DNA of 64,000 nucleotides from Martelella sp. NC20. GTDB taxonomy: Bacteria; Pseudomonadota; Alphaproteobacteria; Rhizobiales; Rhizobiaceae. Made by a program: the position numbers and the translations under genes. Of this stretch, positions 8,420 to 18,010 are shown piece after piece. How positions within the stretch are numbered: the first letter of the stretch is position 1; the number at the start of each line of letters is the position of its first letter. Below the pieces are notes generated by a model. That model did no database searches, had not been told where the DNA came from, and was given only the letters and a program-made list of their open reading frames with translations. Where the stretch lies: contig NZ_CP054863.1 of NCBI RefSeq assembly GCF_013459645.1, positions 62,001-126,000 on the forward strand, read 5' to 3'.

Positions 8420-9778
8420 TCACTTCGCCTCGCTCGCGATCCCGGAGTCGCCACGGATCGGGATCAGGATTTGAAAAATCAGGCCGTTCGGCGTGTTGTC
8501 CGAAAGAGAGATGGCGCCGCGATGGGCGTGGACGATATCGGCGACAATGGAGAGCCCGAGGCCGAAATCTTCCTTGTCCTCTCGTGCATTTTTATGGGAC
8601 CGCGCCTCATCGCCCTTGAAGAACGGCTCGAAAACCCGCTCTCTCAGATGTTCCGGAATGCCGGGACCGTTATCGGTGACACGGATCTCGCAGCCCGCCT
8701 TGCAGTCTCTGAGACTGACGGTGACATCCGTCGCGAACTTGACGCTGTTGTCGCAGAGGTTGGTGACCGCGCGCATGATGGCCATTGGCTTGCAGTCGAT
8801 GACCATCCGGTTGGGGCCCTCGAACCGGACCGGAAAACCGACATCGCTGAACTCCGCGCAAACGGTCTGCAGCAGGCTTGCAATATCGGCACGCTGTATC
8901 GGCTCGGTGGCATAATCATCCCTGAGATATTTCAGGACCTCGTTCAGGAGACCGTCGATGCGCATGATGTCGGACAGCAGCCCATCGCGCACGGGTCCTT
9001 CCTCCATGCGGTCGGCGCGCAGCCGCAACCGGGTCAACGGGGTTCGAAGATCATGACCGATGCCGCGCAGCATGCGTGTTCTCGATTCGACCATCACCCG
9101 TATCCGGCTTCGCATCGCATTGAGCGCATGGGCAAGCGTCACGATCTCGACAGGTCCGCGCTCTTCGAAAATCTCCGAAGTGTTGGCGATGTCCGCATGC
9201 ATGGCCGCTTCGGAAATCCGCTGGATCGGCTCGGTGATGACGCGAATGGCAAAGATGAAGAAGAACGCGATCAGAACGACGATCGCGACGGAGTAATATG
9301 GCCCCTCGTTGAGGATGGCGCTGTTCAGGATGGTATCCGGAAAGCCGGAAAGGATGAGAAGCGTGTCGTCGTCAACCTTTGCCGCAATCACTCTCTCCCC
9401 GTTCCAGAAGGTGCGCCAGCCGCCGACCGGCGGGCGAAGGTGATCGGTCGGAAACAGCAGGTCGATGGCCATGGCCAGCACGCCCTCCGGTTCCGACGGT
9501 CCGGTGAAACTCTCGCTCACCGAAAATGGCTCCAGCGAGAAATCCCATCCGGCCTCGCGCGATGCCGACAGGATGGCTTCGCGCGTGTCCGGCGGTGACG
9601 CTTTCAGGAGGGTCGCCATCGTATCCACGCGCGTGACGATATCTTCCATGTCGGGCGCGACATCCCGTGCCCATTGCTCCAATACCCTGCCGACAATGGT
9701 GACCACGATCAGCGCCACGATGATGATGAGCGTGATCTGGCCTCTAATCGTGTTGGGGAGGAAACGCTTCAGCCTCAT
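8420..9778 (-). CDS. sensor histidine kinase of a PmrB/EnvZ-like two-component system
   Basis: A 452-residue HisKA-type kinase. It has an N-terminal membrane helix (about 14-32), a periplasmic loop of about 130 residues, a second helix (about 160-180), a HAMP linker, the phospho-acceptor region RGIGHDLRTPLTRLRLR near residue 240, and an HATPase domain with N box (VTNLCDNSVKFA), DNGPGIP and GLGLSIV. It overlaps the response regulator by the ATGA of 9775-9778. Divergent genes for a lipid phosphatase and polyprenyl-linked glycosyltransferases suggest that it senses envelope stress or cationic peptides; this is inferred from context. Confidence 0.9.
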   Translation of the reverse strand: MRLKRFLPNTIRGQITLIIIVALIVVTIVGRVLEQWARDVAPDMEDIVTRVDTMATLLKASPPDTREAILSASREAGWDFSLEPFSVSESFTGPSEPEGVLAMAIDLLFPTDHLRPPVGGWRTFWNGERVIAAKVDDDTLLILSGFPDTILNSAILNEGPYYSVAIVVLIAFFFIFAIRVITEPIQRISEAAMHADIANTSEIFEERGPVEIVTLAHALNAMRSRIRVMVESRTRMLRGIGHDLRTPLTRLRLRADRMEEGPVRDGLLSDIMRIDGLLNEVLKYLRDDYATEPIQRADIASLLQTVCAEFSDVGFPVRFEGPNRMVIDCKPMAIMRAVTNLCDNSVKFATDVTVSLRDCKAGCEIRVTDNGPGIPEHLRERVFEPFFKGDEARSHKNAREDKEDFGLGLSIVADIVHAHRGAISLSDNTPNGLIFQILIPIRGDSGIASEAK

Positions 9779-10488
9779 AGTTCCTCGACAGTCGCGGTAA
9801 ACATGTAACCGCCCAGACGTATGGTCTTGATCACGACGGGGTCGCGGACATCATGTTCGATCTTCTGCCGCAATCGGCTGATGTGAACATCGATGCTGCG
9901 CTCGATCGGGCCGGCCAGACCGGCATGGGTGACGCCCAGGAGCTCCTCCCGCGTCAGAACGCGGCCCGGGTTTCGGCAAAAGGCGAGCAGGATATCGAAC
10001 TCATGCGTCGTCAGGCCAACGCGGGCGTTGGTCGGATCGAAGAGTTGCCGTCGAATGGGATCGACGAGCCATCCGTCAAAACGCAATTGCTTTTGTCTCG
10101 GCTCTTTCAGCGCAGGCAAGGCGGCGCGCCGCAGCAGGCCGCGTATCCTGGCGATAAGCTCCCGCACACTGAACGGTTTGGTGACATAGTCGTCGGCGCC
10201 GATCTCGAGGCCGACGATCCTGTCAATTTCAGCATCGGCCGCCGTCAGCATGACGATCGGAATATTCGTTGCGACCCGCAGCCGCCGACAGAGGCTGAGG
10301 CCGCTTTCGCCGGGCAGCATGACATCGAGGATCACCAGGTCGTAACTGGATGCGCGCATGCGTGCATCCATCGCGATGCCGTCCCGGGCGATCTCCGCGA
10401 TCATTCCGCTTTCGATAAGGCTATCGCGCAGCATCGCGGCGATCTGTGTGTCGTCCTCGACGATCAGAATTCGAGAGGCGTCCGACAA
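9775..10488 (-). CDS. OmpR/PhoB-family response regulator
   Basis: A 237-residue regulator with an N-terminal receiver domain (acidic VEDD near residue 10, phospho-acceptor Asp in YDLVILDVMLPG around 55, TAAD, and YVTKPF Lys around 104) and a C-terminal winged-helix domain (LTTHEFDILLAF, VLTREELL, SIDVHISRLRQKI, IKTIRLGGYMF). It is the first gene of the kinase operon. The lipid A-type genes start 311 bases away on the other strand and are its likely targets. Confidence 0.9.
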   Translation of the reverse strand: MSDASRILIVEDDTQIAAMLRDSLIESGMIAEIARDGIAMDARMRASSYDLVILDVMLPGESGLSLCRRLRVATNIPIVMLTAADAEIDRIVGLEIGADDYVTKPFSVRELIARIRGLLRRAALPALKEPRQKQLRFDGWLVDPIRRQLFDPTNARVGLTTHEFDILLAFCRNPGRVLTREELLGVTHAGLAGPIERSIDVHISRLRQKIEHDVRDPVVIKTIRLGGYMFTATVEEL

Positions 10489-10799
10489 GCTCCGGCTCCT
10501 TCACCGTCATATGGCACTTTGTCTGCTTTTGAATAGCACGGCGCAGCATGCGCGTTGGCTGAAGCAATATTAAGATTTGTTTCAGAACCCCCGGCTTTCA
10601 AATTCTCCGACACAAAACTTCACACAAGCAAACATCCCGGCGGTCCGGGTCGTGGCACAAGATAGGCATTGAAACCGCCTGTCCGGACTTGGCCATCGGC
10701 GAGCACGGGAGACTTGCAGTCGCCATGTCGCCCCACGGCGCAGGGCGAACGGACGCAAGCCCCGCATGAAAATCTGTTCAACAACCAGTTATTGAGAGG
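10489..10799. promoter_or_regulatory. divergent intergenic region between the response regulator and the PAP2 gene
   Basis: No gene is supported in these 311 bases. The location between the two-component operon and the lipid-modification operon means that both promoters must lie here. I could not pick a convincing direct-repeat response-regulator box by eye. Confidence 0.4.
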
Positions 10800-11579
10800 A
10801 TGGTCCTCGTGCATACTTCAAGTTCAGCGTCGAGGGACGTTAACCGGCTTCCCTCGCCAAAGATCGTTGCGCTCAGGCCCATTGATGGAATGGCTGACGG
10901 CAGTTGGCCTCCGCAAGGACGTTCCGCCCCTTTGCAGCCATCGCATGTGTTTGGAAAGCTGGTCCTCCTCTCGAGCATGCTGTTCGTCATGTTTCCGCAG
11001 ATCGACCTCGGCGTTTCGCGGCTCTTCACCGACGGTACGCACTTCTATCTTTCCGACCAAGGAATGCTGGTGCTGATCCGCGATGCCAATCGCATGCTTC
11101 CCTACCTTGTTGTGCCCGTGATGATCGTCGTGATGGTGACGAGACCAGTCAGGCGTTCGGCGCCTTTGACGTCGAAGCGCGCCCTCTTCGTTTTGCTCAC
11201 CTACGCGCTGGGTTCGGCCATCATGGTCCACGCCTTCAAGTTCTTCTTCGGCCGGGCCAGGCCCCAGCATGTGATCGAGTTTGGCGGCGCGATGGATTTC
11301 ACGCCGGCATGGCAGTTCGCATCGATGTGCGAGAGCAGCTGCTCCTTCCCGTCCGGGGAAGCGGCATCGGCGGCCGCGTTCATGGCCGTTCTGGTGTTCG
11401 TGCCGGACGCCTACCGCAAATACGCCGCTGCGGTGATCGTTCCGCTCTCCATCATCGTTGCCCTGAACCGCGTCGTCATGGGCGCTCACTTTCTGTCGGA
11501 TGCCGTGCTCGGATGGCTGCTCGTCTGCTGGCTGATGTTCTGGCTCCACGGAAAAATGGGGCTGAAGACCGGCGCGTGA
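10800..11579 (+). CDS. PAP2-family lipid phosphatase (LpxE/LpxF-like)
   Basis: A 259-residue membrane phosphatase with the three PAP2 motifs: KFFFGRARP (K-x6-R-P, near residue 142), FPSGEA (the PSGH motif with Glu in place of His) and RVVMGAHFLSD (R-x5-H-x3-D). About five to six hydrophobic segments place the active site in the periplasm. Rhizobial LpxE/LpxF remove phosphates from lipid A. It is followed by a GT2-GtrA and a GT39 gene, the set needed to replace a removed phosphate with a polyprenyl-linked sugar. The start is uncertain: the ATG at 10800 has AGAGG too close, and a GTG at 10809 or an ATG at 10887 are alternatives. Confidence 0.8.
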   Translation: MVLVHTSSSASRDVNRLPSPKIVALRPIDGMADGSWPPQGRSAPLQPSHVFGKLVLLSSMLFVMFPQIDLGVSRLFTDGTHFYLSDQGMLVLIRDANRMLPYLVVPVMIVVMVTRPVRRSAPLTSKRALFVLLTYALGSAIMVHAFKFFFGRARPQHVIEFGGAMDFTPAWQFASMCESSCSFPSGEAASAAAFMAVLVFVPDAYRKYAAAVIVPLSIIVALNRVVMGAHFLSDAVLGWLLVCWLMFWLHGKMGLKTGA

Positions 11580-11704
11580 TGGCGACGGAGCAACGCTGGA
11601 ATTCCCCAAGGCACATTCGAACCTGCGGATCAGCAAGAGTTGTTGGCGCGTCCAGCGGCGGCGGCGTGGAACGGTCGCGTCAAATCAAACAAGGATGTCA
11701 GCAT

Positions 11705-12841
11705 ATGGAAATGTTCCTTCAAGCCGCTCGGGCCCAAACAGAACGGCTTCTCTCAGCTCCGGACGTTTCGGTGATCATACCGACATTCAACGAGCGGGAT
11801 AATGTCGGCAAGCTTGTCGGCCACCTGATCGCAACCCTCAACGGCCTGAACTGGGAGGTGATATTCGTGGATGACGATTCTGCCGATCGCACCGTGGAGG
11901 TGCTGCGCGACATAGGCCATTATGAGCCGCGGATACGCTGCATTCGCCGCGTCGGCCGACGCGGGCTTTCTGGTGCGTGCATCGAGGGCATATTGTCCGC
12001 GCAGGGCGAGATCGTCGCGGTCATGGATGCCGATCTCCAGCACGACCACCGGCTCCTGCCGGATATGGTCGCCGCCATACGCGACGGAAATGATCTCGCC
12101 ATCGCCACCCGATACAGCGCGCCCGGTGAGGAAACGGCGCTCTCGCCATTCAGGAGCGCGATGTCCAGGGTCGGGACTTTCCTTGCCCAACGTCTGATCA
12201 CGGCGCGGACAACCGACCCGATGAGCGGCTTCTTCGCGACGCGCCGTGATCTGGTCGAAGCGGTGGCACCCCGGCTGAGCAACGGAGGGTTCAAGATCCT
12301 TTTTGATATCCTTTCAAATGCGGAACCGGATGTCCGTATAGCCGAACTGCCCTACCGCTTCGCCACCCGTTCGGCCGGACACAGCAAGATGGATCGTCGT
12401 GTCGCTCTTCAATTCCTGGGGCTACTTTTCACCAAGGCAACGAGAGGGCTGATCTCCCTCAGGCTGGTGTCCTTTCTCTTGATCGGAGCCGCCGGACTGG
12501 GCGTGCACATGGCGCTGCTCATCCTGGTTCTTGTGGCAGGCGTGAATTTCGCGGCCGCTCAGGCGATAGCGACCATCATCACCATGATCGTCAATTTTTC
12601 CGGCAACAACCTGTTGACCTATTATGACCAACAGTTGCGCGGCCGAGGCTTCTTCCAGGGATTGCTGTTATATATCGCGGTATGCGGCATTGGAGCGGTG
12701 GTCAATGTCGGTATCGCGACGGCGCTGTTCACAGTGGCCGGCCCCTGGTGGGTCGCGGGTCTTGCCGGCGCCTTCGTCAGCGGCCTTTGGAACTATCTGG
12801 TGACGCAGGCGCTCGTCTGGAATCGTTCGGGCGCGCTATGA
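11705..12841 (+). CDS. GT2 polyprenyl-phosphate glycosyltransferase with GtrA domain
   Basis: A 378-residue protein made of two parts. Residues about 20-245 form a dolichol-phosphate-mannose-synthase-type GT2 domain (VSVIIPTFNERDNV, VDDDS, MDADLQHD as the DxD metal site, and GFFATRRDLV). Residues about 255-375 form a four-helix GtrA-like membrane domain (a helix at about 260-285 and three more, ending with WNYLVTQALVW). It should transfer a sugar from a nucleotide donor to polyprenyl phosphate. In Rhizobium leguminosarum RgtE makes dodecaprenyl-phosphate-galacturonate for lipid A/core modification, and this is a candidate equivalent. The ATG at 11705 was chosen as the first Met before the GT2 domain; the frame stays open far upstream. 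Confidence 0.8.
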   Translation: MEMFLQAARAQTERLLSAPDVSVIIPTFNERDNVGKLVGHLIATLNGLNWEVIFVDDDSADRTVEVLRDIGHYEPRIRCIRRVGRRGLSGACIEGILSAQGEIVAVMDADLQHDHRLLPDMVAAIRDGNDLAIATRYSAPGEETALSPFRSAMSRVGTFLAQRLITARTTDPMSGFFATRRDLVEAVAPRLSNGGFKILFDILSNAEPDVRIAELPYRFATRSAGHSKMDRRVALQFLGLLFTKATRGLISLRLVSFLLIGAAGLGVHMALLILVLVAGVNFAAAQAIATIITMIVNFSGNNLLTYYDQQLRGRGFFQGLLLYIAVCGIGAVVNVGIATALFTVAGPWWVAGLAGAFVSGLWNYLVTQALVWNRSGAL

Positions 12842-12875
12842 CAGCCGGTTTTCTCCCTCTCCGCCGGAGTCCTAC

Positions 12876-14450
12876 ATGATGGCAACGCCAGCTCAGCCGG
12901 ACAATGGCAACGCGGACGTCCGTGCCGTCGAGAGACAACAGGTCGACTCCCCCTTTTTTGTCCAAACGCTATCCAGAGAGCTCTCCGCATCGCCGCGACG
13001 AATTGCTGTCGCGATCGTGCTTGCCTTCACGCTAGTGCGACTGGTGTGGGCCTATGCGCTCGGCTTTGGCATCGACGAAAGCTATACGATCGGCCAGTCG
13101 CGGTTTCTCGCGCTGTCGTATTTCGACCACCCGCCTCTGCACTATTGGATCGCCCACGCGGCCAGCGTTCTCTTCGGAACAGGCTGGGCGATCCGCATTC
13201 CCACAGTCCTGATGTTTTCGGCGACCTCGTGGTCAATCTTCTGCTTGACCGAGCGTCTCTTCGGTGGCGTGGCGGCGGTGTTTTCCGTCCTGTTCCTCAA
13301 CCTTTCGCTGTTCTTTCTTGTCTCTGCCGGCGCCTGGATCGTGCCCGATGGTCCTCTGATGTTCTTTCTGGCGTGCGGCGCTCAGGTCATGGTGAGGATC
13401 ATTTTCCCGTCCCCTGGGGAGAAAGAGCCCACGATAATCTGGTGGATCCTCGCGGGCGGGCTGTTCGGCCTTGCGGGTCTCGCTAAATACTCCGCGCTCT
13501 TCACACTCGCCGGCCTCGTCTTCTTCGTGATCGCAACACGGCATCGGCGGCAGTTGTTAACGGCGGGTCCATATGTCGCGTGCTTCGTGGGTCTGATTGC
13601 TATTATGCCCGTGCTGATCTGGAATGTTCAGCATGATTGGGCGTCGTTGCGTTTCCAGACCGGGCGAGGCAGCCCGCAATTTGCGCCTTCTGCCTTTGCC
13701 CGCATGGTTCTCGGGCAGATCGTCTGGCTCGGCCCCTGGATCGCCATTCCGCTCGTCCAGTCGGCCCTTCACGCCTTTCGAAAGGGGCGAACGGAAAGAG
13801 AGCTGTTTTGCGTGGCCCTTGCCGTTCCGGCCATCGGCTACACCACGCTCCAGGCGCTCTGGAGCGGTGCCGGGTTCCCGCATTGGCCGATGCCGGGGTG
13901 GCTGTTCGTCTTTCCATTGCTGGGCGCCAGGCTGAGCGGCCGCATCCGGCCGGCCATTCACTATGCGATCACGATCTCACTCCTGACGCTCACGCTCTTG
14001 GTAACGGCAGTCGCGTTGGGCGGCTCGGGAGCGCTTCATCGGCTGAATGTGCCCGCCCTGCATGATCCGACCGAGGACCTTATCGACTGGTCTCCGGTGG
14101 CAAAGGTCCTCACGCCTCTCAGGGTCGGCAGGCCGGATGGGCCTGCTGTCGCGGGACTGGACTGGGCGGAGGCCGGCAAGCTGGATTTCGCGGTGGGGGA
14201 AATCGCGCCCGTGCTTGTTCTGGGAAGGGACAAGCGGGGATTTGCAACACGGTCGGATCCGCGTCTTGCCGGCAGGCGGGGCCTTGTGATCGTCGCCAGC
14301 GAGGAAGCGTGGGCGAAAAAGGGCAGCGGCCTTTCGTGCCTGCCAGAAGATCCCCTTCCCGTTGCGCGCGTGCCGGTGGGCCGGGCAGGGCAGGCGGAAT
14401 TGACCCTGCTTGTCATCCCCGTCGAAGGATGCATTGGGGCGGCCCAATAA
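12876..14450 (+). CDS. ArnT/RgtD-like GT39 membrane glycosyltransferase
   Basis: A 524-residue polytopic protein of the PMT/GT39 type. After a cytoplasmic N-terminus, the first periplasmic loop contains GFGIDESYTIGQSR, where the Asp-Glu pair is the usual catalytic acid site, followed by SYFDHPPLHYWIA, the conserved DHPP motif. About ten more membrane helices follow, then a C-terminal periplasmic domain from about residue 395. These enzymes move a sugar from polyprenyl phosphate to lipid A or core. It starts 34 bases after the GT2 gene. By analogy with RgtD it may add a sugar to the lipid A position freed by the PAP2 protein; ArnT-like aminoarabinose transfer is the alternative. Confidence 0.8.
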   Translation: MMATPAQPDNGNADVRAVERQQVDSPFFVQTLSRELSASPRRIAVAIVLAFTLVRLVWAYALGFGIDESYTIGQSRFLALSYFDHPPLHYWIAHAASVLFGTGWAIRIPTVLMFSATSWSIFCLTERLFGGVAAVFSVLFLNLSLFFLVSAGAWIVPDGPLMFFLACGAQVMVRIIFPSPGEKEPTIIWWILAGGLFGLAGLAKYSALFTLAGLVFFVIATRHRRQLLTAGPYVACFVGLIAIMPVLIWNVQHDWASLRFQTGRGSPQFAPSAFARMVLGQIVWLGPWIAIPLVQSALHAFRKGRTERELFCVALAVPAIGYTTLQALWSGAGFPHWPMPGWLFVFPLLGARLSGRIRPAIHYAITISLLTLTLLVTAVALGGSGALHRLNVPALHDPTEDLIDWSPVAKVLTPLRVGRPDGPAVAGLDWAEAGKLDFAVGEIAPVLVLGRDKRGFATRSDPRLAGRRGLVIVASEEAWAKKGSGLSCLPEDPLPVARVPVGRAGQAELTLLVIPVEGCIGAAQ

Positions 14451-14634
14451 AGCGCTCCAGCCGAGATGGGGAGCCGGTTGCGCATCTTTCATGCGCGCGC
14501 CGAGCGACGGCGGACCCTGTGTGGAAGTCAACGTCCGCGACCATGGCTGCGCGGTCTCGTTTCCCGACAACGAACCGCAGGGGCTCGCTGTCGTGTTGAA
14601 ACGCAATAATGAACAAACGCCGCGGTCTGCGTGA

Positions 14635-15477
14635 TCAGAACTTGTAACCAAGCGAAAGCGAGACCTGCGGCTGCACCTTGCGTTTCACGATCGGGCTGTC
14701 GGCGGCATCGCCGACAAGCACCCCGACACCGGCGGCGGCCTGCATCAGCCAGTGTTCGTCAAAGAAATAGGTGGCGGAAACGTCGAAGTCGACGCGCTGC
14801 AGGCCGGCTTTCGCCTTGTACTGCGGCAGGCCGGAGGCTGCGGACTGGGCGGCGTTGATGCTGAAATAGCTGTCCATATAATTCTTGTCGGCAATCGTCG
14901 CCGCGACACCGGTCGCGACAACGAGCTTGTCACCCATATGCCAGCCGTAGTTTACGCCAATCTCACCCTTTAACCCCTCGCTGCCGCGGATGGTCTTGTC
15001 GAGCGCGCCATAGATCTCCCAGGCTCCCCATTCATAACCGGCCCGGAGCCCCGTGGTGATGCCGTAGTCGACATCGCCAAGGCCCTTGAGCAGGGCTCCG
15101 TCTTTTTCCGAACGTCCGGGTTCATAGCCGAGACGGGCATCGACGGTGAAGCCGCCATCCTTGTAGACGGTGGCAGCCAGGCCGCCGGGATCAAGCTGAA
15201 GCCAGTTGGCATAGCCGATCGACACGATCGGGATACCCCCGATTTTCATCTTGTCGCCGCCCTCATACTCGGGTTCGAAGGTTACGCCGCCGCCGAGGAT
15301 GACTTCCCAGCGGGATTCGAATGCATCTTTTTCGAGCGGTTGCGGGCCGGAAATAGCGGGCGGCGGGTCATCCCGGACGGCGAAATCTGCCGCATAGGTT
15401 CCGTCCGCAAGTCCGATCAGGGAAACGACGCCCGTCAACCCGGCTGCCGTGGCAGTGAAATGTTCTCGTTTTACCAT
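14635..15477 (-). CDS. MipA/OmpV-family outer membrane protein
   Basis: A 280-residue protein with a signal sequence (hydrophobic region about residues 9-28, then TYAADFAV) and a MipA/OmpV beta-barrel. It shows repeated amphipathic strands, GVTFEPEYEGGDKMKIGGIP, PGRSEKDGALLKGLGDVDYG, and a C-terminal SLSLGYKF ending in an aromatic residue, as required for outer-membrane insertion. It converges with the GT39 gene. MipA proteins are linked to murein scaffolds or small-molecule permeability and are often regulated together with envelope two-component systems. Confidence 0.85.
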   Translation of the reverse strand: MVKREHFTATAAGLTGVVSLIGLADGTYAADFAVRDDPPPAISGPQPLEKDAFESRWEVILGGGVTFEPEYEGGDKMKIGGIPIVSIGYANWLQLDPGGLAATVYKDGGFTVDARLGYEPGRSEKDGALLKGLGDVDYGITTGLRAGYEWGAWEIYGALDKTIRGSEGLKGEIGVNYGWHMGDKLVVATGVAATIADKNYMDSYFSINAAQSAASGLPQYKAKAGLQRVDFDVSATYFFDEHWLMQAAAGVGVLVGDAADSPIVKRKVQPQVSLSLGYKF

Positions 15478-15754
15478 CTGTCATCAAAGCTCCGATGAAA
15501 CACAAACGTACCGGGGGAACCGGCACAACCTGGGAGGTCGGCCCACAGTGACCTAGGGCGCGGCGGGTCAGTGTTTTCTTTGATGACAAAAGATTGCGGG
15601 CGCGCCACATATGTGGCGGCAAAGCGTCCTCGGGAGGGCTTTGGGACGAAGATGTCACCGCGCCGAATGACCGAAATAGGGCTTGCCAAGCGGGGGCATC
15701 CGCCGCATCAATTCAGTTCTTCTTCTGGAACTTGGCGCCAGCCGGACGCTTTCG

Positions 15755-16546
15755 ATGACGCAGCTTAAATCCCAAAGCTCTGCCGAGAAGCAACCTGAGC
15801 TGTTGCGCGTTCACGCGACCGCAAGTCGTTTTGATCCCCATTTCCACAGCACGTACTCGATCGTGGCGATCAAGCGGGGCTCGGCTGAGATCAGATCGGC
15901 CCGATGGAGCGGGACCGCCCGCGCGGGCGATGTCTTCTTTTTCAATCCGTTTGAGGTTCACGCGGCGCGTTGCTGTGAGGATGATGCGGAGTACGACACG
16001 TTATACCCATCCAAGGCGTTCCTCGTCCGGTGTCTTTCGATCGATCGCAGCGATGGTCCTCTCAGCATCCGGACGTCCCTCCTCAGGAAGGGCTCGGCGA
16101 CAAGGGAGCTTGTCGATGTCCTGGAAGCTCCAAGGGTTGAGGATAAAGTCATCGAGGTTTCGCTTCGACGCATGCTTTCAGCGTGTGTTTTTTCGACAAA
16201 TTCCGCGGAAGAAGGCGTCGGGGCGCTCGTGCAGAGGGCTTGCATGCTGATCCGGAGGAACTGCACACGCGCGATGCGGACCGAGGATCTCGCGCATGAA
16301 ATGGGGGTGCACAAGAGCCATCTCGTCCGGACTTTCAGCAGTGCGGTGGGCATGGCCCCCCAGACCTATATGCGCCAGGTGCGGGTGGCGAAGGCCAGGG
16401 AATTCATGACCGAGGGCGTTCCGCTCAGTGAGGTCGCGCTCATGCTGGATTTCAGCGATCAGGCCCACTTCACACGTGAATTCAAGAAGGTCTACGGCAT
16501 GCCACCCGGCGCATTCTCGCGCGCTCTTGGCAAATATCGACGATAG
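15755..16546 (+). CDS. AraC-family transcriptional regulator
   Basis: A 263-residue AraC regulator. The N-terminal cupin-like sensing domain includes HFHSTYSIVAIKRGSAEI and GDVFFFNPFEVHAA; the C-terminal domain (about residues 165-263) has two helix-turn-helix units, MRTEDLAHEMGVHKSHLVRTF and PLSEVALMLDFSDQAHFTREF, with the PQTYMRQVRVAKA linker. The ATG at 15755 gives the normal family length. It lies 146 bases before trpB on the same strand and is its probable activator. Confidence 0.85.
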   Translation: MTQLKSQSSAEKQPELLRVHATASRFDPHFHSTYSIVAIKRGSAEIRSARWSGTARAGDVFFFNPFEVHAARCCEDDAEYDTLYPSKAFLVRCLSIDRSDGPLSIRTSLLRKGSATRELVDVLEAPRVEDKVIEVSLRRMLSACVFSTNSAEEGVGALVQRACMLIRRNCTRAMRTEDLAHEMGVHKSHLVRTFSSAVGMAPQTYMRQVRVAKAREFMTEGVPLSEVALMLDFSDQAHFTREFKKVYGMPPGAFSRALGKYRR

Positions 16547-16692
16547 GCCGGCGCTTGCACCAACCAGGCGCCCCGACAGGATTGAACTGCCAAAGCGGCG
16601 CCCGACCGCAGCCAACACGTTATGCAAATCCTGTTCAATACGCCAAGCGATGGGTTGCGTAACGTCGGCACGCAAACGCCGAGGTTCCCGAG

Positions 16693-17925
16693 ATGCAGCA
16701 AGATGAGCTTTCGTATTTGATGAAATTCCCTGATGCCACCGGGCACTTTGGGCAGTTTGGCGGCAATCATTATCCGCCGGAAGTGTGGCCGGCCCTTGAA
16801 GAACTCACATCAACCTATCTGTCGCTGCGAGACACGCCGGACTTTCAGCATGACCTCGATACGGTGCGGGTCGGTTTGCAGGGGCGCCCGACGCCGGTCC
16901 ATTTTCTCAAGACCACCACGGCGGAAGTCGGCGGCGCGCGCATCTACATTAAGCGCGAGGACCTGAACCACACGGGTGCGCACAAGATCAATCACTGCGT
17001 GGGGTTCGCGCTGCTTGCCCACAGGATGGGCAAGCGCAAGCTGATTGCTGAAACGGGAGCGGGACAGCACGGGGTCGCACTGGCCTCTGCCGCCGCCTAT
17101 TTCGGTCTCGATTGCGAGATCCATATGGGCGAAGTCGACATGGCGAAGCAGGCCTCGAACGTCGGGCGCATGCGCCTCCTCGGCGCGCGGGTGGTCGCGG
17201 CAAGCGCTGGGCAGTCCGCCCTGAAAGAGGCGAGCGACGCCGCGTTCAGCGCCTATATCGAGCAGCATGAGCACGCCCTCTACGCGATCGGTTCGGCGAT
17301 AGGGCCGCACCCCTTTCCCATGATCGTGCGCGATTTCCAGTCAGTCGTGGGACGAGAGGCGCGTAGTCAGTTCCTGTCTCTGAGCGAAGGGCAGTTGCCC
17401 GACCATGTCGTGGCCTGCGTCGCGGGTGGATCGAACGCAATGGGCCTCTATTCAGGCTTCCTCGACGATCCAGCCGTTACGCTCCATGCCGTGGAACCGC
17501 TTGGTACGTCAAATGAGACCGGCAAACATGCCGCCACACTCTCCTTCGGAACGCCCGGCAAGCTCCATGGTGCACAGTCCCTCGTTTTGCAGCAGGAAGA
17601 CGGGACGCCTTCGAACGTGACCTCCGTCGCATCGGGTCTCGTCTATCCCGGGGTCGGACCGGAGATCGCGATGCTGCATGAGGAAGGCCACTTGAAGGTT
17701 ACGGCCATCTCGAACGAAGAGGTGATTGCCACCTTCTTCCGCATCGCAAAATCGGAAGGCATCATACCGGCGCTCGAGAGTTGCCACGCGCTGGCATTCG
17801 CGATCAATTTGGCAAAGCGCCGCCCGCCCTCGGAAACTATCCTGGTCAACCTGTCCGGCCGGGGCGACAAGGATGTCGATTTCGTTTTGAACGAGTTTCG
17901 GAATGCGGACGGCCCCGCGCGCTAG
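16693..17925 (+). CDS. trpB: tryptophan synthase beta chain (orphan TrpB)
   Basis: A 410-residue pyridoxal-phosphate enzyme of full TrpB length. HTGAHKIN contains the PLP Lys98, GAGQHGVA follows at about 115-122, AGGSNAMG is the phosphate-binding loop, and GVGPE and LESCHA are conserved C-terminal motifs. It makes tryptophan from indole and serine. There is no trpA or other trp gene nearby; it sits behind an AraC regulator and before a convergent cupin gene. That suggests a catabolic or detoxifying role, such as indole salvage, or resistance to a tryptophan-pathway inhibitor, rather than housekeeping synthesis. A decayed copy of its 3' end lies at 3488-3632. Confidence 0.9.
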   Translation: MQQDELSYLMKFPDATGHFGQFGGNHYPPEVWPALEELTSTYLSLRDTPDFQHDLDTVRVGLQGRPTPVHFLKTTTAEVGGARIYIKREDLNHTGAHKINHCVGFALLAHRMGKRKLIAETGAGQHGVALASAAAYFGLDCEIHMGEVDMAKQASNVGRMRLLGARVVAASAGQSALKEASDAAFSAYIEQHEHALYAIGSAIGPHPFPMIVRDFQSVVGREARSQFLSLSEGQLPDHVVACVAGGSNAMGLYSGFLDDPAVTLHAVEPLGTSNETGKHAATLSFGTPGKLHGAQSLVLQQEDGTPSNVTSVASGLVYPGVGPEIAMLHEEGHLKVTAISNEEVIATFFRIAKSEGIIPALESCHALAFAINLAKRRPPSETILVNLSGRGDKDVDFVLNEFRNADGPAR

Positions 17926-18010
17926 CCAGCTGCTTTCACTTGGCGGCCGCGTCTCGGAGACGATGTGACCTTCGGTCAGATGCTAGCAGAGGTCGTTTCC
18001 AACCAGACCA

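Noticed and set aside
8177..9598. 473-aa plus-strand open frame over the histidine kinase
   Set aside because: Antisense to a well-supported kinase and without any domain.
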